NCBI GenBank assembly: GCA_016705695.1 | Contig: JADJLA010000018.1 | Span: 186,001 to 250,000 of the forward strand | Direction of reading: 5' to 3' | Length of the DNA: 64,000 nucleotides | Source: Sphingobacteriaceae bacterium | Lineage (GTDB): Bacteria; Bacteroidota; Bacteroidia; B-17B0; Aurantibacillaceae | Part shown: positions 1 to 8,327 of the stretch, piece by piece | Layout: each line of letters starts with the position of its first letter | Numbering within the stretch: the first letter of the stretch is position 1 | Position numbers and translations under genes: made by a program | Notes under the pieces: generated by a model | The model's input: the letters and a program-made list of their open reading frames with translations, nothing else | What the model was told of the DNA's origin: nothing | The model's database searches: none

Positions 1-675
1 GTTCTTGTTCTTAAGCGCTAGTCTTAAATAACAATCTCCTAAATTAGAGTTGATCATCTCTATTGAATTAAAGTCGTTATAGCGTGAATAAATAATATTC
101 GCTTTGTTGAAGAATTCAAGTGCTTTTTCATAATCTTCAATAGACATATATGTATTCCCTATATTATTATAAGAGTTGCAGGTTTGCGAAGTATCGTTGA
201 TGGCTATTCGGATATCAATGGCCTTTAGGTGGTATTCTATAGATCGCTTATAAAATAATTTGTCTGTTGTAAATTCTCCTTTATTATTATAAAAACTTCC
301 AATGTTATTATAACAATTGGCTAAACCTTCATTATCATTAAGCTTTTCGAAAATATCGGCCGATCTAAAGGTAAACTCAAGGGCTTTATCAAAATAATTC
401 AAATTGCCATACATAACCCCCAACTTACGCAAGCAAAGCGCTGTCAGTTTTTGACTCTTCAATTTCTTGTCGCACATCTCCTCCATTTCTTTTAACACCT
501 CCAGCGCCTTAGTTGGCTCTGTGATGCACTTGTGAGCAAGAGAAGTGTAGGCTATGATCTTTAAAGAATCATTGGAATCGCTATTAATAATAGAGCGCAA
601 CGAATCCTCAGTTCTATCGGCAAATGAGCTGAAAAAAGAAAATACAATAGTAACAGCAATTAAAAAATGCCTCAT
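1..675 (-). CDS. TPR-repeat secreted or membrane signalling protein, 3' part outside window
   Basis: The reading frame is open for 225 codons from an ATG at 675 and runs off the left edge, so the product is incomplete. Translation starts with a short hydrophobic signal sequence (MRHFLIAVTIVFSFFSSFA), followed by helical repeats with TPR character, for example Y-N-N-I-G and A-L-E-F spacing at about residues 85-210. In Bacteroidota such N-terminal TPR arrays often precede a transmembrane helix and a histidine kinase, SpoIIE phosphatase or LuxR-type output domain; the output domain here is not visible. A TATATTTG -7 box (680-687, minus strand) ends 4 nt before the ATG, which supports this start and a leaderless mRNA. 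Confidence 0.75.
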   Translation of the reverse strand, partial: MRHFLIAVTIVFSFFSSFADRTEDSLRSIINSDSNDSLKIIAYTSLAHKCITEPTKALEVLKEMEEMCDKKLKSQKLTALCLRKLGVMYGNLNYFDKALEFTFRSADIFEKLNDNEGLANCYNNIGSFYNNKGEFTTDKLFYKRSIEYHLKAIDIRIAINDTSQTCNSYNNIGNTYMSIEDYEKALEFFNKANIIYSRYNDFNSIEMINSNLGDCYLRLALKNKN

Positions 676-797
676 TTCTCAAATATATAATAAAGGCTTC
701 GAAATAAAACCGCGAAACACACTTAAATTGATTTAGCTAAAATGGGCTAGATGAGGCTAACCTCGCGTTTTGTATACCAGCTGCTTAAACAAGGAAT

Positions 798-1838
798 TTA
801 TTGTTTTACCTCAACGCGTATATCGCTTTGGCGCTTTGTTACTCCTATAGGTTGGGCAAATTCCTCGAGGCCGTTTTGCTTTAATATTTCTTCAAATTCG
901 CCTTGATGTTTTTGATCAACCGTAACTAACAATCCGCCGTTAGTTTGCGGATCACACAAGGTAAAGAATGATTCGGGCACATTAAGCTTCACTTTTTTAT
1001 CGTAGCTGTTCCAGTTGCGATACAAATTATCGGGCACGATCATTTTTGATGCGTATTCGGCGGCACCATTCATTAATAGAGTTGCTCCATAATTTATTTC
1101 GGCACTCAAGTTTGCGCCGTCCATCATTTCGATCAAATGGCCCAATAAACCAAATCCTGTAACATCGGTTAAGGCAGTTACATATTCCTTGGTTCCCAAT
1201 ATAGCGCCAAGGGTATTTAGTTTTTTCAATTCAAGTATTAGGTCTTTTTCGTGTTCGATACTTATGGTTTTTCTCTTTAACGCTGTTGCTAAAATTCCAC
1301 TACCTATCTTTTTTGTAATATAAATAAGATCTCCTTGTTTTGCACCTGAGTTTTTTTTGAGTTGCTCTATTTTTACAAGACCATTTACACTAAGACCAAA
1401 TAATGGTTCAGGACTATCAATACTATGCCCGCCCGCCAAAACAATTCCGGCTTCGGCACACTTTTCTTTAGCGCCTTTTATTACTTCCCCTGCTAGCTCG
1501 GCAGGTAGTTTTGAAACGGGCCATCCTAAAATAGCAGTTGCTAAAATTGGTTTTCCGCCCATGGCATATACATCGCTTATGGCATTGGCCGCAGCAATTT
1601 GTCCGAACAAAAAAGCATCATCAACAATGGGCATAAAAAAATCTACCGTGCTTATTAAAGCAATTCCATCGCCCATATCATAAACCGCCGCATCGTCTTT
1701 TGTATTGTTTCCAACCAATAAACGCGCATCGTTCAAGCCTGTGTATTTTCCTTGTAATATTTTTTCTAAAACATCAGGAGCGAGTTTACAGCCGCATCCC
1801 GAGCTATGGCTATATTCAGTTAATTTGTATTCTGTCAT
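798..1838 (-). CDS. selD: Selenide, water dikinase
   Basis: SelD makes selenophosphate from selenide and ATP, the selenium donor for selenocysteine and 2-selenouridine in tRNA. The N-terminal active-site motif SGCGCK is present (Cys17, Lys18), so the catalytic position is Cys rather than Sec. Glycine-rich AIRS-type ATP-binding segments follow (LVGNNTKDDAAVY, DVTGFGLLGH, DPQTNGGLL). The length of 346 aa is normal for the family. The start overlaps the end of the upstream mnmH gene by 23 bp, so the two are translated from one message. No selA, selB or tRNA-Sec is in the window; the linkage to mnmH suggests that tRNA selenation is the purpose. Confidence 0.97.
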   Translation of the reverse strand: MTEYKLTEYSHSSGCGCKLAPDVLEKILQGKYTGLNDARLLVGNNTKDDAAVYDMGDGIALISTVDFFMPIVDDAFLFGQIAAANAISDVYAMGGKPILATAILGWPVSKLPAELAGEVIKGAKEKCAEAGIVLAGGHSIDSPEPLFGLSVNGLVKIEQLKKNSGAKQGDLIYITKKIGSGILATALKRKTISIEHEKDLILELKKLNTLGAILGTKEYVTALTDVTGFGLLGHLIEMMDGANLSAEINYGATLLMNGAAEYASKMIVPDNLYRNWNSYDKKVKLNVPESFFTLCDPQTNGGLLVTVDQKHQGEFEEILKQNGLEEFAQPIGVTKRQSDIRVEVKQ

Positions 1839-2850
1839 TACTTATTTTAATTAAGTGTTTTGCGATCTCTTCCGGCGATTCGTTCTCAAAAGAATATCGC
1901 TCTAATCTTAAATCTTCGCGATTTTGCAAACCATGATCATATCCTTTATCATAATAGATCAAACATAATCTGCAAACTTCTCTCAGATCGTTTTGCTCAA
2001 GGGCCGCTAATGCTTTTGACGCTTGCTCCGGACCCATTCTTCTTGTAATTGCATTTATAGCTTGCGCCAATTGCTCTTTTGGCAAAGGGCCATACTCTTC
2101 CAGTAATTTTTCGGCGCGCTTTTCAAACGGGATCTCAACATACGTTATAACTGCCAACCTCATTTTTTCCCATAGCGGTAAGGGGATCACCATTTTTCCA
2201 ACCAAGCGGCTTTCATCTTCGATCCAAATATATTTTGCGTCTTTTACTTTTTGTAATGCCGCGCAAAGCTCATTCTCAAATTGTTCCTGGCTTGGTTGCA
2301 CTTGGCCAAAACCACCAAAAGCCGAACCTTTATGATGCGCCAATTTTTCGAGGTCAACAACCGCTTCACTCTTTTGCTCCAATAATTGCAGAAGTTTTGT
2401 TTTTCCCGAGCCCGTTCTTCCGCCCAAAATTTTTATCTCGTTATTTATATCAAAACTATTTAGTGCGAAATTTCTAAATTGTTTATAGCCGCCCTTCAGT
2501 GTAAATACGTTCAATCCATACATTTGTAAAAGCCACGCCACACTTCCGCTCCGCATGCCTCCGCGCCAGCAATGCACATAAACGGTGTTTTCCTTTGCAA
2601 GTTCTTGTGCTTTTAAAACAATGGCGGCCATTTTTGGTCCAACAAATTCTAATCCCTTTACAATGGCCGGCTGCCTTCCTTCTTGTTTATAAAGTGTTCC
2701 AACAATTACGCGCTCTTCGTTTGAAAATAAAGGAATGTTGATAGCTCCCGGAATGTGCCCTTGCTCAAATTCCTTTGGAGTACGCACATCGATGATCACA
2801 GAGGCGATACCCTGCTTTAAAAATTCATCTATATGAAGTGCCTGCGACAA
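1816..2850 (-). CDS. mnmH: tRNA 2-selenouridine synthase (rhodanese plus P-loop)
   Basis: MnmH (SelU, YbbB) replaces sulfur by selenium in 2-thiouridine at the wobble position of tRNAs, using selenophosphate. An N-terminal rhodanese domain (about 8-130) carries the active-site Cys in HCWRGGMRS, followed by a P-loop domain with GGRTGSGKT at about residue 143. The length of 344 aa is typical. The start is TTG at 2850: no ATG is available, and a TACATTTG -7 box at 2858-2865 (minus strand) ends 7 nt before it, leaving room for almost no leader. selD follows with a 23-bp overlap, forming a two-gene selenium operon. Confidence 0.95.
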   Translation of the reverse strand: MSQALHIDEFLKQGIASVIIDVRTPKEFEQGHIPGAINIPLFSNEERVIVGTLYKQEGRQPAIVKGLEFVGPKMAAIVLKAQELAKENTVYVHCWRGGMRSGSVAWLLQMYGLNVFTLKGGYKQFRNFALNSFDINNEIKILGGRTGSGKTKLLQLLEQKSEAVVDLEKLAHHKGSAFGGFGQVQPSQEQFENELCAALQKVKDAKYIWIEDESRLVGKMVIPLPLWEKMRLAVITYVEIPFEKRAEKLLEEYGPLPKEQLAQAINAITRRMGPEQASKALAALEQNDLREVCRLCLIYYDKGYDHGLQNREDLRLERYSFENESPEEIAKHLIKISNDRIQIN

Positions 2851-2857
2851 TTGATGC

Positions 2858-2865
2858 CAAATGTA
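2858..2865 (-). promoter_or_regulatory. -7 box of the mnmH-selD operon
   Basis: On the minus strand the sequence reads TACATTTG, an exact match to the Bacteroidota -7 consensus TAnnTTTG. Its last base is 7 nt from the TTG start of mnmH. A TTTG lies 25 nt further upstream, slightly too far for an ideal -33 element. Confidence 0.5.
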
Positions 2866-2913
2866 ACTAAATTTTAGCCCACTCTTTAGCCAAAATTTTC
2901 GTTTTACCTGGTA

Positions 2914-3429
2914 CTATTTTTGTGGACGATAAATTGTGAATTTTCCTTTGGTCAATGTTTTTACATCGAACGGGTGCGTTGCCACTTTTTTTCCGGAGAA
3001 CTTGGTGTTTTGATCGGCGATAACAAAATCTCCCTTACCTTTTACATTGTAAATAATAGCAGTATGATGCGTTAGTTTTTCAACATAAAAAATGTCTTCT
3101 ATATTATACTTTAATTCTACGCCATCAAATTGCACAATGTCTCCGGGATAAATACAGGTTTTTTTATAATCTACTACTTTTCCAAAATTATAGTTGCCAT
3201 CCCATTTAGCGCCGGCCTTATTTAAAGCTTGGGCCGCAACGTCCCAACATTCGCCGGCCGCAACTTGTTTTCCCAAAGAAGAGTTCACAAATTCGATTAT
3301 TTTTTTGTTTAGCTCAGGTGTATTTCCGCACGGCTGATCGGTCCCGATAGCTATCGGGATGAAAGAACATATGCCTATCAATAAAACGGCTACTATACTA
3401 AATGTTATTCCTTTTGTTTTTAATTCCAT
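2914..3429 (-). CDS. Secreted cysteine-protease-fold (CHAP/NlpC-like, AIM3/BBC1-like) protein
   Basis: A 171-aa exported protein with an N-terminal hydrophobic signal (residues 7-28). The pattern GECWD (Cys61), HHTAII (His121/122) and ADQN (Asp139-Asn141), with YPGDIVQFD between, is that of papain-like CHAP/NlpC folds and especially the domain seen in fungal AIM3 and plant BBC1 proteins; the Cys-His-polar order fits a catalytic triad. Cys34 and Cys92 are shared with a paralog at 49417-49914 and may form a disulfide. It is the last gene of a minus-strand operon behind a TonB receptor and a YfiR-like gene, and overlaps the previous gene by 10 bp. Residues 24-30 are encoded by an 18-bp palindrome that recurs elsewhere in the window. 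The substrate is unknown. Confidence 0.7.
   Translation of the reverse strand: MELKTKGITFSIVAVLLIGICSFIPIAIGTDQPCGNTPELNKKIIEFVNSSLGKQVAAGECWDVAAQALNKAGAKWDGNYNFGKVVDYKKTCIYPGDIVQFDGVELKYNIEDIFYVEKLTHHTAIIYNVKGKGDFVIADQNTKFSGKKVATHPFDVKTLTKGKFTIYRPQK
3342..3359. repeat. 18-bp palindrome TCCCGATAGCTATCGGGA inside a coding sequence
   Basis: A perfect dyad that encodes residues 24-30 (IPIAIGT), just after the hydrophobic core of the signal peptide of the surrounding gene. The identical 18-mer is found at 51843-51860 inside an intergenic inverted repeat, and a one-base variant at 54634-54651 behind rpoD. The paralog at 49417 has no matching residues here, so this looks like an in-frame insertion. 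Confidence 0.8.
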
Positions 3430-3671
3430 TTCTTCTTCAACTTCTTATAACACATTATCAGCGAAACGATACTGCCAATTGTTGCTAAAATAATTCCCAA
3501 AAAGGCCTGCCCCATTGGCATTACAGCAAACCGTTGTCCTTTCTCGTCTTCAAAATATGGTGGAGATATCATACAGGCTACATTATAAGTAATTGCAAAC
3601 AATAAAATGAAAGCCGCTATTGAAATAAGCACGCTGATGAAGATCAACATTACCTTATTCTTTTTGATCAT
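3420..3671 (-). CDS. Small two-helix membrane protein, function unknown
   Basis: An 83-aa protein with two predicted membrane helices (about residues 7-32 and 53-75) and a short loop between them containing ISPPYFEDEKGQ. The C-terminus is strongly basic (KKLKKKWN), suggesting it faces the cytoplasm. I do not recognise a family. It lies 4 nt behind the YfiR-like gene and overlaps the next gene by 10 bp, so it is almost certainly in the same operon as the TonB receptor and the cysteine-protease-fold protein. Confidence 0.65.
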   Translation of the reverse strand: MIKKNKVMLIFISVLISIAAFILLFAITYNVACMISPPYFEDEKGQRFAVMPMGQAFLGIILATIGSIVSLIMCYKKLKKKWN

Positions 3672-3675
3672 AAAA

Positions 3676-4218
3676 TTAATTGATTAACGTGCCCAAACTT
3701 ACAAGCTGACTCGAGATCTTAAGTTGATGTTGCTCTATTTCCTTTTTATTGATGTCGAATTTTAATTCGTCGCCCTCTTCCGTAACAAAACTTAAGCTTG
3801 CTCCTTTTTTTGCAAGGCCCTCTCGTTCTCCAACAATAAGCACCGGCTTGTCTTTGGTTTGTTCTTTCAGTGCTTTCACCATAGCGCTTTTTGAGTTTGG
3901 AACAAACACTAAATGGCAACCGTAAGTGTCTTCAACTGTATTACATTTTCTTAAAACAATATTTCTTCCTTTTATTTTTTTTGCGCTAGCCAAGGCCTGC
4001 AGCTCTTTGTTTATTGGCGAATCGCCTATTACCGCTAAAATAAAATCGCCTTTGCTTTGCGCTTCGGGCCACTCTACATACTTCATAAAATTATATACAA
4101 ACAGCGTGTAGGCTTTGTAGTCGGTTTCTTGGGCCTTAGCAGAATTAAAACTACCACATAGCAGCAACAAGGCAATAACTATCGCTTTATAATTTACTAT
4201 GCTTTGTTTTTTTCTCAC
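3676..4218 (-). CDS. YfiR-like (DUF4154) periplasmic protein
   Basis: A 180-aa protein with a signal peptide ending near SAKAQ (residue 30). The mature part has the YfiR/HmsC features: KAYTLFVYNFMKYVEWP near the start, a central IGDSPINKELQALASAKKIKGR, then CHLVFVP and a conserved end SSQLVSLGTLIN. In Pseudomonas YfiR is a periplasmic repressor of a membrane-bound diguanylate cyclase and responds to redox. Two cysteines in the mature part (92 and 101) could act similarly. No cyclase is adjacent here; the divergent neighbour is a membrane HAMP/SpoIIE phosphatase, which is the inferred partner. The start is GTG at 4218, overlapping the TonB receptor stop (GTGA). Confidence 0.85.
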   Translation of the reverse strand: MRKKQSIVNYKAIVIALLLLCGSFNSAKAQETDYKAYTLFVYNFMKYVEWPEAQSKGDFILAVIGDSPINKELQALASAKKIKGRNIVLRKCNTVEDTYGCHLVFVPNSKSAMVKALKEQTKDKPVLIVGEREGLAKKGASLSFVTEEGDELKFDINKKEIEQHQLKISSQLVSLGTLIN

Positions 4219-6284
4219 TTCGTTACTTTTCTGTTCTTAGCTTTAAAATGCAAATTGTATTGTAACTTAAATACTATTTCACGCGATGGTCCCGGTAATG
4301 GTGGATGATAACCATTGTACGGCTGAATAAAATTGAATTTCTGATTTAAGATGTCATAACAACCCAAACCAATGTTCAGTCCTTCAACGGGCTCCCAATT
4401 AATAAATAAATTAAGTAAAACCGTAGACGGCAATTTCTCTAAAACACTTGTGTCGGTTGAATCAACGGATGTGTATGCCCAACGGCTTCCGTAAATTGAG
4501 GCATTAAGGTTAACCGACAGCTTCTCAGTTGGGTTCCATATAGCGCTAAAATTTACACGGTGTTTTGCAAAGGCAAGTAATGCTGAAGTATCCTCGCTTA
4601 CACTATAGTCGGAAATTTGTTGTTTGTTGGCAGCGGTGTAAAAAGCATAGTTCACTCCAAAATTTACTTTCTTCAATCTTAATTTATACTCCGCTTCAAT
4701 TCCTTGTGTTCCCGATCCGCCCTCGTTAACATAAAGGTCGGCATTGGATGAATCGGTTTTGTAAACAATTGGGTCGGTGGTGGTGATGTCGAACAAATTA
4801 ACGCTAATGATGGATCTTCTTCCGAGCTTGTATCCTAATTCCAATTCAGCAACTTTAGTTAGTTCGGGTTTAATACCAAGGCTATCGCTGCTTCCATTCA
4901 CGTTCTCAATAGAAGGCGCCCTAAACGAACTGCTGTAAAGTGCTTTGAAGTGAAACGCTCCATATTTTTTTGTAAGACCTACACGTGGCACAAAAGCGTC
5001 GCCATAAACATTATGCTTATCGTAACGTGCGCCAACAATAAAATTCACGGGGCGTGTTTTAACTAAACCTTGTGTAAAAAATGCATAGTTATTATACGCT
5101 ACTTCCTGCTCATCATTTGAAAAATAACTGCTATCAACGTGATCAACTGCTTTATCTTGATAATACTCGGCGCCTAAAACAAAATTTACATAACGATTTA
5201 AATTATAAGAGGCGGTTAAGTTTCCTAACGCTCGCGTTGCAGTTCTATTATAGGCCTCTTTTCCTGTATACGCCTTACTTGACCAAGGCGTTTGACTTTT
5301 AAACGTAAAGCGTGGCGTGATGCTTAATTTTTTGTTAGGGCTAATTACATATTTCACTTCATGAAATGTAGAACGAAAAGTTTCCTGAATCGCAAGCCCG
5401 GGAATTACATCACCGTATCCATCTTTCATCGATGTGTTATAATAATCAGCAATCCAACGGTAACTTAGCCCTTTGTATTTTAAAGAGGCGCTAAAATAAT
5501 TCGGTTTTGTATTAGAATTACGCGCCATGTTATATGTGCTATCGTAAAAGTCTGTATAATCTTGATCACTACGCTGGCCATCGCCCATGTGGCCCATGAA
5601 GCTGTATTCAAGATCATTTACTTTATTTCCAATTGCAAAATAAGCATTGCGATGTAAATAATCGTTTTGTCCTTGGCCATAAATACCACCTGTTGAAATA
5701 CCATTAAGATCCTCGCCTTGTTTGGTTATAATATTGATAACACCGTATTCAGCAAATCCTCCATAAATAGCTGATCCAGGACCACGAATAACTTCAATGC
5801 GTTTGATAAGATCTAAGGGATAATGATTTCCGAATTGCGTAGTGGCAAATAAGATCTCGTTCATTTCTAATCCATCCACAAGCAATAGAACTTTCCCTTC
5901 GTGAGCCCAATTTCCGCGAATACCAACTCCTACTGCGCCTTCTACATCAACGCCAAAATCCAAGCCCGGAATGGTTCGCAATACATCGATTAGGTCGCGA
6001 GCTCCCGATTTTAAAATGTCGTCGGCCGTGATCAAACTAATAATGCTTGGAGACTCACGTGTATTAAGGGGTTTCTTAGAAGCAACTGAAATTAGGGAAT
6101 TAATAAGTTTTTCGAGCTCGTTGGGTACGCCGTGAGCCCTCATTTTAAGTAATTGCTCGAGCGACATGTCATAAAAATCGATCGTGTCTTTTTTAGCTTC
6201 GGTAGAATCGGTCTGCGAAACCATTTTCCATGGCAAACACACTAAAATCGCTAAAACAATGATTATAAGAGGTCTTTTGATCAC
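4215..6284 (-). CDS. TonB-dependent receptor linked to a YfiR-like gene
   Basis: An outer-membrane beta-barrel receptor with an N-terminal plug. After a signal peptide (IKRPLIIIVLAILV...VSQ) comes DTIDFYDMSLEQLL, then the plug (about residues 70-190: PSIISLITADDILKSGARDL, VLLLVDGLEMN, IKRIEVIRGPGSAIYGG), then a barrel ending in an aromatic-rich strand before a basic tail. The frame is open up to a TTG at 6344, but that TTG lies in a TATTTG promoter-like box and gives no proper signal peptide. I prefer GTG at 6284, which yields a clean signal sequence and about 689 aa. It heads an operon with YfiR-like, two-helix and cysteine-protease-fold genes. The ligand is not predictable from the sequence. 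Confidence 0.9.
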   Translation of the reverse strand: MIKRPLIIIVLAILVCLPWKMVSQTDSTEAKKDTIDFYDMSLEQLLKMRAHGVPNELEKLINSLISVASKKPLNTRESPSIISLITADDILKSGARDLIDVLRTIPGLDFGVDVEGAVGVGIRGNWAHEGKVLLLVDGLEMNEILFATTQFGNHYPLDLIKRIEVIRGPGSAIYGGFAEYGVINIITKQGEDLNGISTGGIYGQGQNDYLHRNAYFAIGNKVNDLEYSFMGHMGDGQRSDQDYTDFYDSTYNMARNSNTKPNYFSASLKYKGLSYRWIADYYNTSMKDGYGDVIPGLAIQETFRSTFHEVKYVISPNKKLSITPRFTFKSQTPWSSKAYTGKEAYNRTATRALGNLTASYNLNRYVNFVLGAEYYQDKAVDHVDSSYFSNDEQEVAYNNYAFFTQGLVKTRPVNFIVGARYDKHNVYGDAFVPRVGLTKKYGAFHFKALYSSSFRAPSIENVNGSSDSLGIKPELTKVAELELGYKLGRRSIISVNLFDITTTDPIVYKTDSSNADLYVNEGGSGTQGIEAEYKLRLKKVNFGVNYAFYTAANKQQISDYSVSEDTSALLAFAKHRVNFSAIWNPTEKLSVNLNASIYGSRWAYTSVDSTDTSVLEKLPSTVLLNLFINWEPVEGLNIGLGCYDILNQKFNFIQPYNGYHPPLPGPSREIVFKLQYNLHFKAKNRKVTK

Positions 6285-6430
6285 CAAGAGCAGGGTAAAA
6301 ATAAATTTTGTTGTACAAAAAAATATCTCTCCTAATGTGGCCAAATATGGAAGATTATAAGATTATTATGATAAATTTGTGTTACTACAGTGTTAAAATG
6401 CAGTCAGGGCGGCATAAACACTTTTGATAC

Positions 6431-8194
6431 ATGAAACTTGGATTTTTAAATACCGGTTTTCCGAAAATAACCTCGGTTTTTATATTGGTCATTACAATTG
6501 TAATAGCCAACATTGGCTTTAATTATTTTATCATTAAAAAAAACAAGTCGCGTATTGCCGAAATGACCGAGGTGATCAATCCCTATATTGAATCTCTTGA
6601 AAAATTCAAACTCATTGTTACCGAATCAAAAATGTATGCTACCAATTGGGTATATCTTCAAAATAGCATTGAAGACAAGGTTAGTTTAGATTCCTTACAT
6701 AAAATTCAGTTTCCTGCGCTTAAGAAAAAACTCGACGCGCAACTTTTGAAGTTTGATAAAAAACAGGATTCTGATAGTTTGGTGGATGCGTTCTTAAAAT
6801 TCTATGATCTTATCAAAGTTGAAAAAGAGATCATGACCACGCTTGTGACTTTTGATGATTATGAAAATCCACAGAAAAAATTCAAATGCGAAGAGATCAT
6901 TGAAAGCGAAATATTACCGCGCACACAAGTGATCATGAATCAGCTAAAAGGTTTGATAAAGCGTAACCGTGAAGACGCCGCAGTATTGAATGCCGACATT
7001 CAACAAGATTCTTCGCGCATGACTAGTAGTATGTTGTTTGCCTCTATAGGTCTTTTTGTTTTTATCATGATCGCCGTTTCATTTATTTCGGGAGGAATTC
7101 GAGAGCCGGTATTAAAAATGAAGAACATTATTCAGCAATTAGGGCGTGGTGAATTACCGAAAGAAAAAATATTAGCCAACAATGATGTTATTGGTCAAAT
7201 GGCAACTTCGGTAAATGCCTTATCGGATAGTTTTACGCGCACTTCGTTTTTTGCTACTGAAATTGGAAAAGGAAATCTAACTGTAGATTACGATAAGCTA
7301 GGTGATAATGACCTTTTAGGTAATGCCTTGATTAACATGCGTGATAGTTTACGTTCATATTCAGATGATATGGAGCAACAGGTTCAGGAACGAACCTATG
7401 AGGTAATTGAAAAAAGCGCCAAATTGAAAATAGCTTACAGCGAAATAAAAGATAGTATAAGCTATGCCAAACGAATTCAAGAATCTATTTTACCCGCCGA
7501 ACACATGATCACAGACGTGTTCAAGGATTCGTTCATTTTTTATAAGCCTAAAGATGTGGTGTGTGGCGATTTTTACTGGTTCACTAAAATTGGTGATGAG
7601 GCCGTTATTGCGGCGGTGGATTGCACGGGTCACGGTGTTCCTGGCGCATTCATGACTGTAATTGGAAATTCGCTGCTCAACCAGATTATTTCATTTTCCG
7701 GCGTTACAAATCCGGCTACCATCTTATCACAACTCGATCAAAAATTACATCAAACATTAAAACAGCACGGCAATATCATTACCAACGATGGAATGGATGC
7801 CGCGATCTGTCGTTACAAAATTAGCAAGAACGAGATTACATTCTCAGGGGCAAAACGTCCTCTTTATTATTATAAAAAAGGCGAGTTAGTTGAGATCAAA
7901 GGAAACAAATCGCCGATTGGTAGTTTTTCGCATAACCTCGATAAAAATTTCTCTGAGCACAAAATTCATGTAAGTAAAGGCGATGCGCTTTATATTTTCT
8001 CTGATGGATTACAGGATCAGTTTGGTGGAAGCGAAGGAAAAAAATTCATGATCAGCCGTTTTAGAAATATGCTCAACACTATTCAAAGTTTGCCAATGAA
8101 AGATCAAGCCAAAAAAATTGAGAAAGAAATTGCGGGCTGGCAAATGGATTACGAACAAACGGATGATATGCTTTTGATCGGCATACGATTCTAA
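6431..8194 (+). CDS. Membrane HAMP-domain SpoIIE/PP2C-type serine phosphatase
   Basis: A 587-aa inner-membrane protein: helix 1 (residues 13-35), periplasmic helical sensor (36-200), helix 2 (201-223), HAMP (about 224-275) and a possible second HAMP-like segment, a coiled coil with the linker IKDSISYAKRIQESILP (about 338-355), then a PP2C/SpoIIE phosphatase domain (370-587). Metal-binding aspartates are visible in VVCGDFYW, VDCTGHGVPGAFM and TDDMLLIG. Such enzymes usually dephosphorylate an anti-anti-sigma-type protein. It is divergent from the TonB receptor/YfiR-like operon, separated by about 146 bp, and its periplasmic part is a plausible target of the YfiR-like protein. That interaction is inference. 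Confidence 0.9.
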   Translation: MKLGFLNTGFPKITSVFILVITIVIANIGFNYFIIKKNKSRIAEMTEVINPYIESLEKFKLIVTESKMYATNWVYLQNSIEDKVSLDSLHKIQFPALKKKLDAQLLKFDKKQDSDSLVDAFLKFYDLIKVEKEIMTTLVTFDDYENPQKKFKCEEIIESEILPRTQVIMNQLKGLIKRNREDAAVLNADIQQDSSRMTSSMLFASIGLFVFIMIAVSFISGGIREPVLKMKNIIQQLGRGELPKEKILANNDVIGQMATSVNALSDSFTRTSFFATEIGKGNLTVDYDKLGDNDLLGNALINMRDSLRSYSDDMEQQVQERTYEVIEKSAKLKIAYSEIKDSISYAKRIQESILPAEHMITDVFKDSFIFYKPKDVVCGDFYWFTKIGDEAVIAAVDCTGHGVPGAFMTVIGNSLLNQIISFSGVTNPATILSQLDQKLHQTLKQHGNIITNDGMDAAICRYKISKNEITFSGAKRPLYYYKKGELVEIKGNKSPIGSFSHNLDKNFSEHKIHVSKGDALYIFSDGLQDQFGGSEGKKFMISRFRNMLNTIQSLPMKDQAKKIEKEIAGWQMDYEQTDDMLLIGIRF

Positions 8195-8234
8195 ACTATT
8201 GCGTCTTCGGCGCTAATGTGTTTCACAAATTTTA

Positions 8235-8325
8235 TTTTGCCACGGAGGCGCGAAGACACGGAGGAGTTTTTTTGCTGTAGAAACAAGCCAATATATTTTC
8301 CGTGACTCCGCACCGCAATAGCTAA
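8235..8325. repeat. Degenerate inverted repeat between convergent genes
   Basis: The left arm begins TTTTGCCACGGAGGCGCGAA and the right arm, read in reverse complement, has TTTTAGC and GGAGTCACGG. This is a worn member of the CCACGGAG repeat family also seen at 27105-27206. It fills the gap between the ends of the SpoIIE phosphatase and the second TonB receptor gene and may also act as a terminator. Confidence 0.5.
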
Positions 8326-8327
8326 AA

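Noticed and set aside
554..736. 60-codon plus-strand frame at the left end
   Set aside because: It is antisense to the TPR-protein frame, which is open for 225 codons, has a signal peptide and a promoter.
1357..1936. Plus-strand frames across selD and mnmH
   Set aside because: They are antisense to two well-conserved enzymes and show no independent features.
6284..6344. Upstream TTG start of the YfiR-linked TonB receptor
   Set aside because: The TTG lies in a TATTTG promoter-like box and gives a poor signal peptide; GTG at 6284 gives a typical one.
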